From Microplitis mediator (lineage: Eukaryota > Arthropoda > Insecta > Hymenoptera > Braconidae): a DNA stretch of 64,000 nucleotides. The stretch is from positions 4,774,001-4,838,000 of the forward strand of contig NC_079978.1 in NCBI RefSeq assembly GCF_029852145.1, given 5' to 3'. Shown in pieces: positions 47,920 to 59,700 of the stretch. Within the stretch, counting starts at the first letter, position 1, and each line of letters opens with the position of its first letter. Both the position numbers and the translations under genes were made by a program. The notes beneath the pieces are model-generated. The model was given only the letters and a program-made list of their open reading frames with translations. It was not told the origin of the DNA and made no database searches.

Positions 47920-49243
47920 CCCTGGCGGATCCGAATTACGGTATATTGAGGTAATTTACCACATTTTGCCGTAATTTACCGTAAAATACGGTATTTCCCC
48001 AGAAAATTTGCCGTAATCTACGACAATTTTCAGTCATTTACGATATTTTACGGCGAATTACGGTGAGATACGACAATTTACAGTAATTTGCGGCATTTGT
48101 ACCGTGAGCCGCGTATGATTTTTTATCGTTACAGTTTTGACGGCCTTGGCGGATCTAAATTACGGTAATTTACGATATTTTACGGCGAATTACGGTAAGA
48201 TACGATAATTTACGGTAATTTGCGGGATTTGTACCGTAAGAAGCGTATGATTTTTTATCGTTACAGTTTTGACAGCTTCGGTGGATCTAAATTACGGTAA
48301 GTTACCGCAAGATACGGCGTTTCTCCGGCAAATTTGCTCTAATATACAGTAATTTACCGCGAACTATGTTAAAATTTGACAATTTACCATAATTCGCGGT
48401 ATTTTTATGGAGCCGTATGTTTTTTGATTTTTACAGTGCGATAATTCACTATACGGTAAAATACCGCAGTCTTACTACGATTTTACGGTAAATCAATATT
48501 CTCTTACTGCAAATTTACTGTAAAAGTACCGTACTTTTGCTGTAAAATACTGTAAGTTTATTGTTAAATAGTATATTTTACCGTAAAATACCGTAATTCC
48601 TCCGAATACCGTAAAATACGAAAAATTACGGTAATTATCGTAATTCGGATCCGTCAGGGAGTGCATTTCTTCACTTCACGATAAAAAAACCGTAGTCTTT
48701 CCGAAATTTGTGGCAAATTCCCGTCATTTTACTGCAATTTACGGCAAAACGGTCGTGAATTTACCATAAAATACCGTAATTCTTCTAAATACCGTGAAAA
48801 TACGGCAAATTACTGTAGTTACCGTAATTCAGATCGGTCACGGAGTGCATTACTTCACTTTACGATAAAATACCGTAGGCCTTCCACAATTTGCGGTCAA
48901 TTGCCGTCATTTTATTGCAACTTTGAGGTACACCGGTCGCAGCTTTACCGTAAAATGCCGTAATTTTACTACAAAATACCGTAATTCTTCCGAATATCGT
49001 AAAATACGGCAAATTACGTATAATTACCGTAATTTGGGTTCGTCAGGGAGTGCATTACTTCACTTTACGATAAAATACCGTAGGTCTTCCACAATTTGCG
49101 GCAAATTGCCGTCATTTTACCGTGACTTTGCGGTAAACCGATCGCGGCTTTACCGTAAAATACCGTAATTTTACTACAAAATACCGTAATTCTTCCAAAT
49201 ACTGTAAATTACGGTAATCTACCGTAATTCGGATCTACCAGGG
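47920..49243. mobile_element. 1.3-kb inverted-repeat element packed with TACGGTAA motifs
   Basis: Ends CCCTGGCGGATCCGAATTAC and the reverse complement of CCCTGGTAGATCCGAATTAC bound the unit. The interior consists of dozens of ACCGTAA/TTACGGT octamers. In the left arm a unit of about 130 bp is repeated ('gtatgattttttatcgttacag' twice). In the right arm units of about 184 and 205 bp begin GTCAGGGAGTGCATT at 48653, 48837 and 49042. Non-coding; the short frame at 48923 is a by-product of the repeats. Confidence 0.8.
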
Positions 49244-50607
49244 CATATGGTAAATTAATTGTCTGCTTCTTTCGTTGGCTATCTATTAAAATTTTTTATT
49301 TACAACGTATCAGCAACTTAATTCAAACAGCTTTTGTATATATATTTATTTATTTTTTTAATCGTCATAATAATAAAATTTTTTGGTTGATTTTAATTAA
49401 CATTCACGTAAAATCTATGCAGTGCCGATTTCTATAAAATATATATTACTCATAAAATATATGACCATACGTATGGATATTTAAAATATACATACATACG
49501 TAATTAATAATAATATTTATTTATTTAATTAATTAATCAACGTAATAAAATTATAAAATACAAATCGTAACGATTGATAATAAAATTTAATTATTTAACT
49601 ATAATATTTTTTTTTTTAAGTAATTTCATACTTAATTAATAATTAATATTAATTAATTTAATGATATTAATAATATAAACTATTGATCAGCTCTGCGTTT
49701 AAATACTTTGTTTTTGTTACGATGCAGCAGTTAGAATGAATCGTTCGTAGATAAAGTTTATATTGCTTAAATATTTTTACTTACACGCAGATACAGTAAA
49801 AATTACCCAGTGCCAGGACATCTAGCGGCCATTTAAATTTTTAATTATTACCGCAAGTAAAAATCAAACCCTAAATATCCCAAGTACTCGAGTAATTTTT
49901 CTACTTAATTAACCGTGTAAATAATTATATATAAATATAAATATTAATCTATAGATATTTATATTTATATAAACATATATTTATTCATATATATTTATAT
50001 AATCTGATTATTAAAGTACTTTTAGATTTATGTTAATAAAACATTTTTCCGATGAAAAATTCACGATAGACGAGTTGTAAATTTTGTTATTTATTTAAAT
50101 TATAACAGCAGGATATGCAAAAATTTTAATTTATTTTATTTGTATCTTTACTTTAAATAAAAAAAATTTTTATAAACGATAGTTGGTAAATTGTACAGAT
50201 TTTAAATGGGACTTGAGTGAGTAAATAAAATCGTCGATCGCGATATCTCATTTTAAATTTTTAATTATATATAATATATATTATTATGTTTTTCTGTTTT
50301 TTTTATATTATATATAACATACTTTCGAGTTCCTATCTACTATTGCTGTCACTGTGCACTTAACAATCGAGCTGTGTGAGTCCACATAATAATAATAATA
50401 ATAATTTTCAAATCTCTCATTGTCTGTTAACTGTCAAATATATTTTTAAATACTTTAACACGCCCGCGTGTTCGATTCACGCTCTCTATTCAATACAACT
50501 ATATGTTGACATAAATCCTGCTTTGTTTATTTTATTTTTAAAATCATTAACACTCGTCCAAATAAATTTAATATTTAGAAGTTTTGTCGTAGTCTTATAA
50601 ATTATAT
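49244..50607. other. AT-rich spacer with a possible degraded MITE
   Basis: At 49783-49918 the ends ACACGCAGATACAGTAAAAA ... CGTGT resemble the element at 56318-56542, including GGACATCTAGC inside. The rest shows nothing recognisable. Confidence 0.4.
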
Positions 50608-50964
50608 GGTAACACGACTTGTAATCCGCGGGTAAAATATCCACGACAAAATATCCCAAGACATTTTATCCGATAGACAAAATATCCCCGGATTAAATAT
50701 TCAAGAGACAAAAAATCCGTGACAAAATATCCTGTCGATAAATCTTATTCAGAAAAATATATTTTAAGTGAAAAAATTATTCATGATTTTCGATAAACGG
50801 GTACTGTACCATTCCAAACATGTGTTGATCTATTTTTAATATCACACTCAAATTTTATGTGCAAATATATTAAACATTTCTAATAAAAGGGTACCGTACT
50901 ATTTATATTAAAAGTATTTATATTATAAGATATTTTGTCAGGGATATTTTATCTATCGAGTATT

Positions 50965-51874
50965 CCCTGATCAATTCAGATAAATTCTGTTAATTTGGTA
51001 CCTAACTTAAAAAATAATTCTGTCTAATTCGGCAGGAAAACCAGAATTTATCCGAATTGAAATGAATTTAAATAACTCTATTCGGTTTAAATAGAAAATA
51101 ATCCTCGAATTTCTGGTTCTGACTCCGAATTAAACCGAATTGAAACCAATTAAAAAATTTAAAATCGGTTTTATTTCGTTTAATTCGAAATAATCCTTGA
51201 ATTCTTTTAAATTCTGTTTTACTGAATTCAAGGGGTAACGGTACACAGTAAAAAATATTGTGTATCTGTGTTAAAAATGGTCCGTGTTAAAATTTTTGTG
51301 TTGATTATTTTGTGTCAAATCAACACAATTCTTTATGTTACTTTAAAATTTTTAATCGATTTACTCTTCAACACTTTAAAAGTGATACTTAGTATAAAAA
51401 TCGATATTATCAACATTTATTAAGTGTTACTTTAAAATCAACACAAAAAAAGTGTTGAAATTTTAACACAAATTTTGGGTTGAAATTCGACACAAATAGT
51501 CTGTGTTGAAAAATAACACACATATTGTGTGGACCATTTCTAACATACAGATTGTGTTGATTTTAACACAATATTTTTTACTGCGTAACCGATTTTCAAT
51601 TCAATTCAATTCACGGATAAACACTGGAAACCTAAAATAGAGAGTCTTTAGCGTTTTTTAAAACCTTAACAAAGAGCTAGAAATTTCGTATTTTCAAAAA
51701 TTCTAATTCGTCTCCGAGAAAAATTGTTTTAAAATTATCATTTACTCTACGAGTTCAACAAAGACAGTCCCGTTTACTTTTTTGAGTGTGAGAAAGTGGT
51801 CCGGTAGCGTATCCCCTCAACAGAATTGAGTAGAATTAAAATTTTTAATTCGGTCGAATTCAGTTTAATCAGGG
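50965..51874. mobile_element. Middle element of the nest (CCCTGAT ends)
   Basis: CCCTGATCAATTCAGATAAA at left and GAATTCAGTTTAATCAGGG at right, with repeated 'gaattca/aattcggt' blocks. It interrupts the 'gatattttgtc' sequence of the outer element. Confidence 0.65.
51243..51587. mobile_element. Innermost element (ACACAGTAAAAAATATTGTG ends)
   Basis: Left ACACAGTAAAAAATATTGTG, right CACAATATTTTTTACTGCGT. 'gtgttgattttaacaca' blocks repeat throughout. It is flanked by GTAAC on both sides, possibly part of a duplication. Related to 44089-44678. Confidence 0.75.
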
Positions 51875-51964
51875 TTTAGTCCGGGGATATTTTGTCTATC
51901 GGATAAAATGTCTTCGGATATTTCGTCGCGGATATTTTGTCCTCGGATAATAAGTGACGGTACC

Positions 51965-53330
51965 AAATTATATATAGAATTTTTATTTTTACGCATAATC
52001 GTTATTCATTAAGTATATAATCATATATCTCTTCACAGACACGATTAAGTTGACAGGATAATTTATCTAGTGAGTTAATTTTCTCTACACGACCTTTCAG
52101 ATCATTTTAGTTTTAGTTAATTTTTTTTTATCATATATATATGTAGTTTTATTATTTTTTTTTATATTTATCATTATTTTTCATTAAAAAGATCACGAAA
52201 CTATAGTGCCTATCTAGTTGTATAGCCGTAAAATCGGGACTATACACATCAACGTAACACGCACGTGTCAATAAATTCATTTATTTTAATCGATCAATTA
52301 ATTAATTAATTAATCAATCAATCAATCAATCAAACTCTAGTATTTATATATATATATATTTTTTTTTACTGGATCAAAATATGTAAGATTAAAATTACTT
52401 GATCAGTGTTTAGTAAATTATCAATTAATTAATTCATTATTAATCTCTAGTAAGAAAAGGCGTACAATTTTTTAAATAATTTTATAATTATCATTATTAT
52501 TATTATTTATTTTTTTGGTGCTAACGATACTTCGTCTCGTTTTGACCGATAGGCCTTGGACAGTATTGTTAAGTATCATATATTTATATATTTATAATAT
52601 AAATATAAACGCGAGATCTGAGATTTAAAAGTACAAAGTCCAAATAAAAGTTATTAATCAGTCACGAATTTAATTAAAATTAATGTTTTTTTATCTTTTT
52701 TTTTTTAAATATTTAATTTTGACATTTAAATAAAATAAAGTTGCTATTATTTAAGTCTAGCTTCCTAAATTTACATTAATCAATTAATTATTATTATTAT
52801 TTTTTTTTTAATTATCTAACAAGCAGTGACATTACACATCTAACTGTCTAACGACAATGCATGTAGAAAAATGAGCCTATAACATTTTTTAAAAAAATTT
52901 TAATCGTCAATAAAATGCCGAAGTATTTAGAAATTATTACTGGCAGTGATTTTTCATAAATACTTCGACTTTAACCGCAATTAAAATTTTTATATATTTT
53001 GAAATTTTGATTTACGTTTCAATGAGATATATTAAGAATTACGTTTTTAAATAGTGTCTTATTTTTTTTTTTTACGAAGGACTAGTTTGCGGAACTCGGA
53101 TTCAATTTTTTTTTTTGAATTTAAATTTGAATTTTTAAGTTGATAATGAAAACCAGCGACGGTATATCTATTAGCGAAATTTATACTCGATTAAAGGAGC
53201 AAGTTACTCGTGACGTCTAACAAAGAGTGCGTACCTACCATTTGAATTTAAATTTATGAATATTTTTTTAATACTTAATATATTTATGTAGATTGTTAAA
53301 TTTATAATTAATTTTATTAACGTCCCTTAG
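51965..53330. other. AT-rich spacer
   Basis: (TTAA)n/(TCAA)n run at 52295-52332 and AT tracts; no gene evidence. Confidence 0.5.
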
Positions 53331-53415
53331 AATCCAGCGAAAGTAAACTTATCTATTGGCACGTAACTTTGGCATCGATAAGTTGTCAAAAACCCGGACG
53401 TCACGAGACCAGAAG
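53331..53415 (+). other. Possible small exon antisense to the kcc 3' region
   Basis: On +, a GC-richer 85-bp segment follows an acceptor-like CGTCCCTTAG and ends in a consensus donor AAG|GTAAGT (53416). One frame is open throughout (28 codons) but resembles nothing. It could be a non-coding exon of a neighbouring transcript, or chance. Confidence 0.25.
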
Positions 53416-53763
53416 GTAAGTCCGCTTCAATGGAATCTCCAACTCGTCCTCGTGCGATCATTGTTATTTTATTTATTTATTTACTTAATGTATACCTCGA
53501 GCTATGTAGTAAGAGTCTATTCAAAGTAAGAAACAAACGCAATCCGTAGATTATTAGTTAGTTAATTAAATTTTTATATGATAGAGACGCAGCAAAAACG
53601 CGAGTTATGCCGCGCACGATGGCACGATATTATTAATATGCGACATCCAGTTCTTATTGATAGATCTGAAATAAATAAGAGTGTGAATGACGTCGTGGTG
53701 GTGGTAATTGTCGCAGAAGTGGTGTTGATGCTTGGTATTATTATTTATTACTGCCAGTTCACT

Positions 53764-56700
53764 TCACGAGTACATTGTGATTACTTCACGGCCTGCACCG
53801 TGCACCATTAATACTTTTTCCAGGCTCTCAGTCAATACTTCAAGGAACTCCATGTCTATTTTTTTACAAGTCAAGAAAAATACAACTCATTTAATTTTAT
53901 ACTAAGAATTATATGTATGGATGTAACAGATCCTTATTTGAAATACTTGTGAATTTTTAGATGTAAGCTATGTTCGATATCAGCAAAATAAAATTTATAA
54001 ATAGGGTAGAAGTAGCATTTGTGGCCACTGCTCCATTTTTGGACATTTAATACTTTATTTTAAATAATGAAAACGTATTAAAAAAAAATTTCATTGCAAT
54101 AGTGTGATAAAAATATATTCAAACACATTTAAAAAAATTAATTATGTTGTTGCGTATTTTACAAATTATTTTATTCGAAATTTCTAAGTGGCCACAACTG
54201 GCCCTAAACTGGCCAAAAACGGTACTTCTACCCTAATTGGTAAGAGATTTTGAGAACTGATAAAAAAAAATCAACAAAAGATTAATTTGATTTTTGATAA
54301 ATTTTAGTCACTTTTATGATACTGAAGTTAGCCGACGTCTAATAATTTTTTGATTTTTTTCAAAATGATAAATTATAAAAAAAAATATTTGGAAAAATTG
54401 CGCATATTTTTAGTTATTTGTTTTTTTGTACACGAAAAAAAAATAGTAATGGCTACTCTCTGGGATAGTACTGAGTACTTTCCGTAAAAAAAAAATTTCA
54501 GACAGTACTGTATGCTATCTAGACTATATCCACTACTCTCTGGATAGTACGGAATACTATCCCGGACAGTGTGGATATAGTCTAGATAGAAGTGGATACA
54601 GTCTAGATAGCATACAGTACTGTCTAACATTTTTTTTTACAGAAAGTACTCAGTACTGTCCCAGAGAGTAGCCACTGCTATTTTTTTTTCCGTGTAGAAT
54701 CATTAATTTTTAAGTTATCAATTAAATAATTTTTTTTTTTTAAACTTGACCGTAGATTTTTATTTGATCATAGAAAAAATTTTTGGACATTAAATTTGAT
54801 CAAAACCGTCCAAATACGGAAAAGAAAAATGAGCATTTATAGATGGAAATAATTTCCTAAATAATATTCATATACTTCGTTTAAAATTATTTCAAATTTG
54901 AGTAAACTGGAGACATGATCACTTGCTATACATTTTTTTTAGATTACCGACTTGTAGATTAAAATATGATTTTATTCAGATGTCTAAGGATCACTTTAAA
55001 TTTCAGGTTTTCCCTATAAATTTTATTGATAACAAATTTTTATAAATATAAATTCAAAAGTATTTCAAATAAAGACTATTTGACATAAAAATAAAATAGT
55101 TAAGGATACAATTGGCTTCTCGTTCAATTCTCGTGTCTTTTGGTGGACCAGGTAAATTCAGAATAACCAATTGAGCGTCATGACTCTTGTTAACTATTAT
55201 TTCATTCAATTTAACAGCAGTGTGCATGCGTCTCACGTCATCTTGGTCTCTGAAACCAAAAAATGAGCATAAGTTAAATCTATCAGCTCTAAAAAAAACC
55301 AAAAAAAAAAATTAGATATTTACGGAGTGTTGGGTTTTTTAGTTGCCGATCCAGATGTATCATTTTCCTTAGTTTCTTTATCACTTTTTTCTTTAGCGTC
55401 CGGTTTAGGTGATCCAGCACTCGCTGATTTATTGTCTGCAGCATCTTCAACTTTTTCGTTGCTCTCAACAGCATCAGCAGAGTCCTGTGTCGCTGATTTT
55501 TCCTGCGCCTCATCAATTCCATTAGGCTGCTGTGAGTTTGGCTCCTGGAATCTCACCTTAGTCGCGGTCTTAACATCAATATGGTGATGGTCGACAACAG
55601 CTTGCACCTATGTTTTGTTATTATAATAAATATTTAGTGATAAGTTTATTTAAAACTTAAATAAATAATGAAATGCTTCTATAAGTGAATCAATTGTGTA
55701 TAATGATTCACTTAGCACGATAAGCTCTTATGAACGCCAACAAAAATTCTATATAAAAAAAAATATCTATGAAAGCCGGGGCAATGATTGTTTATGCCAA
55801 CCAAGCTGTAAAAACGTTAACAGGACTCAGGATTAATGTTGTAATAATTGATAATTTATAAATAAATAAATTTGAAAATGATCATTTCTATACATTGTCA
55901 AAAATTTGGAGTGAACTCGGAGTGATTACGAATTTTATTTAAATCCGAATTCCCTCCATCACTCGGAGTAAATAAGGAGTTCATTTTTTCAGAGTAATTT
56001 CGGAGTGATCTAGATTTTATTTAAATCCACATTTACTCCGAGAGGATTCAATAAGTAAATAAATGAAATCGTGTTTTATCCTGAGCTACACACTAGATTT
56101 TTCATGATTACCTGCATTGAAAATTAAAGTTTCAGTTTCAACAGCCAGTGAGAAACAAGTTAATTTAAGACCAATCGTGTGATCAACTATTAGCGTAAGC
56201 GAAAATTGTCAATTGCAATTTTTAATTAAGCAGAAAGTATAAATACTATTTATTATTGACACTAATTTTTATAAAACTTAATCACAACCAAAACTGTTAT
56301 TTACGTTTGAAATTACTACACGCAGAGAGTTTTTGAGTAAAAATTACTCATAAAATTTGGTACTGTAAGGACATCTAGCCAGTAACTAAATTTTTACTAT
56401 GTTGGTAGTAGAAATTGCACTTCATTTATATGCTATCGAGCAGTATATTTTACAATGTGCATGGGAAAAATTTAGATATTTTCCTCATGTCCTCACAGTA
56501 TCATATTTTTTGGGTAATTTTACTAAAAATTTCTCTGCGTGTATTAAACAAATGACAAGTATCAGAGTTTAAATTGAAAAGCCTTCAGTCAGTGGGCAGA
56601 AAGATCATTTGTTTGTCCCCAAGGGTCGAAATAAGTTTGTTACTGCCCGCTGACGGCATTCACAATTTTCGCGTTTGCTGATATTAATTCGCGGCAATGA

Positions 56701-59700
56701 ACTCAAATTGACTTCTTTCGACTGCCTGTAGAACACTGAAGCTCTAAATTTCGATGCTGGTAAAGTAAAAAACGTAGTACCCGATCAGGAAACTAGAACT
56801 CGATCACCACATATTTGTATCTCTATATTTAGTAAAATTTGAGTGATCGGCTACTGGGTCTTTTACTTTCCTGGAAAGTATATTTTTTTCTGTGCAGTCA
56901 TCCGCTCTCATTCACTCCGCGTTCACTCCGCAATTTTTTTAGTGTATAAAAATACACGGAACGAAATATGTCACGTCACTTGTCACGTTATTTAAGTCTA
57001 TGATTATGGATTATGGATTATGGTAAATAGAGTAAAATTATATATTAACAGTACTCGTTTTGAATAATAAATTTAGTGATGTAATAGTGATAAATCATAC
57101 TTGGTAATGAGGATAATGAAGGTTAATTAGGAATTAAAGGCTTTGATGTAGGAAGTTGGGGTTCTATCTGACAAACCAGAGGTAACTTTTCTTCGGTGTG
57201 TACCTCGTTGAATTCCACCAATGTCGGCACCTTATCCGTGACGAGCACACAACAAAGAGATATATTCCTATCAGTATCCATCGTTATTTAAATAATTCAT
57301 CACGTTAATTATTAATTATTATTTTATTTATAATTCAAAATTATTTTTAAAATAAATAAGTCGTTATCAAATACGTAAGTTAAGATACTTACCAATCCTT
57401 GTGACTCTTTTTTGTTTAACTGCAACTCGCGTAGCATTTGATTTCTCTGCTCCATCACTAGTGTCCGCTCAACTGTGTACGCTGAAATATCTGAGTCCAT
57501 CTGAGAAAGTTTTGAGTTATTGTTTAAAATTTCAGGCAATTATTTGATTTATTCAGAGGACGGTAAAGCGAAATGAAAGTTTTTTTAAAAATATAGTTGA
57601 TATGGATGCAAATATTGCAATAAAGTTTTAATTTATTCTACTTCGTACGGAGTTAATTTATATTTATTAAAACATTGGAGTTCGATTGAAATAAATTAAA
57701 GTCAGTTTAACAATAAAGTTGGAAAAGGTAAACTTCGCTGTAGTTAATTTTGTGGAATTTAATTTCATTAATTATTTTGCCGAAGTTAACTTCAACTAAA
57801 GTTGAACTTCATCGAAGCAGCAAACGTTAATTCCGCTTGAACTATGCCGATTTTTTACAGAGTAACAAATAAAATTATCAAGATTTTACACTTGAAATAT
57901 TATATATTTTTTGATAGATATTATTTAAATTATTGATTTTTTATTTACAGTACAGATAAAAATCCATATTTTTGCCGCCTCTGATTAAAAATCTGATTCC
58001 ATTTGATAAAAAAAATCAAATTTTAGTTCAATTTTATCTGCAAATGAAATTTAAAGATAATTCTAGTACAGTCGAACTCCATTAACTCGAACCTTCCCCT
58101 CAATCTTGACCCCCACTACAAGCTACGCTGTCTCCCACCCAATGCTATACATTTGTATGGGTCTGTGTATATTTATATGTCATCATACATGTGATGACCA
58201 TTTAAATATAGTGGAAACCTAAACATGCAAACCTTCTCAATAAGACAATTTATAGATAAACTGATATAAGCGCGCATGCGTATAGTTCACTTTTTAAGGG
58301 AGAAGGGGTATCCGTTAACCAGGAAATTCCAAGAAATTTCCGCTCCTCTGTGGATTAACTGTTCGAGTTTATGGAAGTCGACGGTATTGTCTATCAGATT
58401 TTCAAATCTTTTTTAAAATAAAAACTTTGAATTTTTAGTTCAATGGGGAATTAAGACCTTAGATTCAAATTTATTTTTTCGAGTATAAAAAAAAATTGTA
58501 CTAAACTAATTTTCATTCCAACATCTCATTTCGCTTTTCATTTTATTCGTTCTAATACAGTCTAGTCGCGTTATAAGTCCGCCGACTTATATATTTCTCG
58601 GAAGACATTCCCCCTCTATGACTACGAATATAATCATGTACACACTCACACGCTTGCAAAGTAAGATAAGTGTGAGTAACGGCGTTCAATTGCTGAGCAG
58701 AAGTGGGGGTACAAGAATTCTTAGAATTTTATTCCCCTACACCCCTCTAGGTGGACTTATAACGCGATTCGACTGTATATATGAATATAAATAAATTACC
58801 ATTTCCACAATTTCAATTTCACCATCGATACGAAGATTGTACAATAACTTTTTGAGATCTTTTTTCATTTGTATAGAATTATCCTCCATCTGTGCAACCG
58901 TGAAAATACGCATTTTGCAGTTCTTCCATGTGCGGTGTTGTTTAAGTAAGAAAGGCAACAGCATAAGCAATCCACCGTCGTGTACAACCCACCAGACATC
59001 AATATAACCGACAACTTTTTCCGTCGAATCCGGGAAAAAGTTAATACCCTTGGGTACCAGTAAAGCCATGCGTGACGTGGTTACATTGCGCACAGATTGT
59101 ATAAATACACGCCAAGTATTTTCGTCCTCGGACTGACGCCACCCGTATGGCCAACCAAGTATCACAGTATTGGGTTTCATTCCACCCAAACCAGTTGTCT
59201 GTATCAGCGCACTAATACCGTCGATTGTATTTCTAGCAACCAATGCTTCGACAAAACCCTTTACTTTTTCTTCATCAGCAATTCTACGTAAATTCTGTTT
59301 AGCCGCCAATGCTTCACCCGAATTTTTAGTATAGTCCCCTGGTATACAGCTGACGCAAATGGTTAGTCCACGTCCGGCCTTCAATTGACTTGCAAATGCA
59401 AATAATTTACGATATTTCGGTACCAGTGAGTCTGTCAGTTTTACGAGAATGAGAATTTGCGGGCGCCAGTTTTTGGTGTGAGGTGGACCTTCCTCTAATT
59501 TAAGGAGCGAATATCTTGCTGCTGATAATGCGAGACCACGTATTCCGTCACCCCATTCCTTTTCAGCGCCACGGTACTCAATATATTTGTAGATAAGACC
59601 TGCCATTCCCATTGCCAAGAGTGCGTAGTACCAGCTGGTCATAAACATAATAGCGATGCAAAGTGACAGGCCAATGAACGACAGACTCCAGTGGTAATAT

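Larger units (their letters stand above)
50608..51964. mobile_element. Outer element of a three-level nest, 9-bp target duplication
   Basis: Ends GGTAACACGACTTGTAATCC and the complement of GGTACCGTCACTTATTATCC, flanked on both sides by AAATTATAT (50599-50607 and 51965-51973). A perfect 9-bp duplication suits a Mutator-like element. The body repeats 'gacaaaatatcc' in both orientations. It contains 50965-51874, which in turn contains 51243-51587. Confidence 0.8.

Noticed and set aside
48923..49168. 81-codon frame with repeated YRN/YRK residues
   Set aside because: It is produced by the ACCGTAA repeat of the surrounding inverted-repeat element.
45042..52332. CRISPR-like array or satellite centromere suggested by many short repeats
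   Set aside because: Repeats are microsatellites or palindromic element bodies without regular spacers, and this is a eukaryotic intron/spacer context.
53578..53811. 77-codon plus-strand frame overlapping the kcc end
   Set aside because: It lies antisense to the kcc 3' UTR and final exon; its composition reflects that exon's complement and it has no family resemblance.
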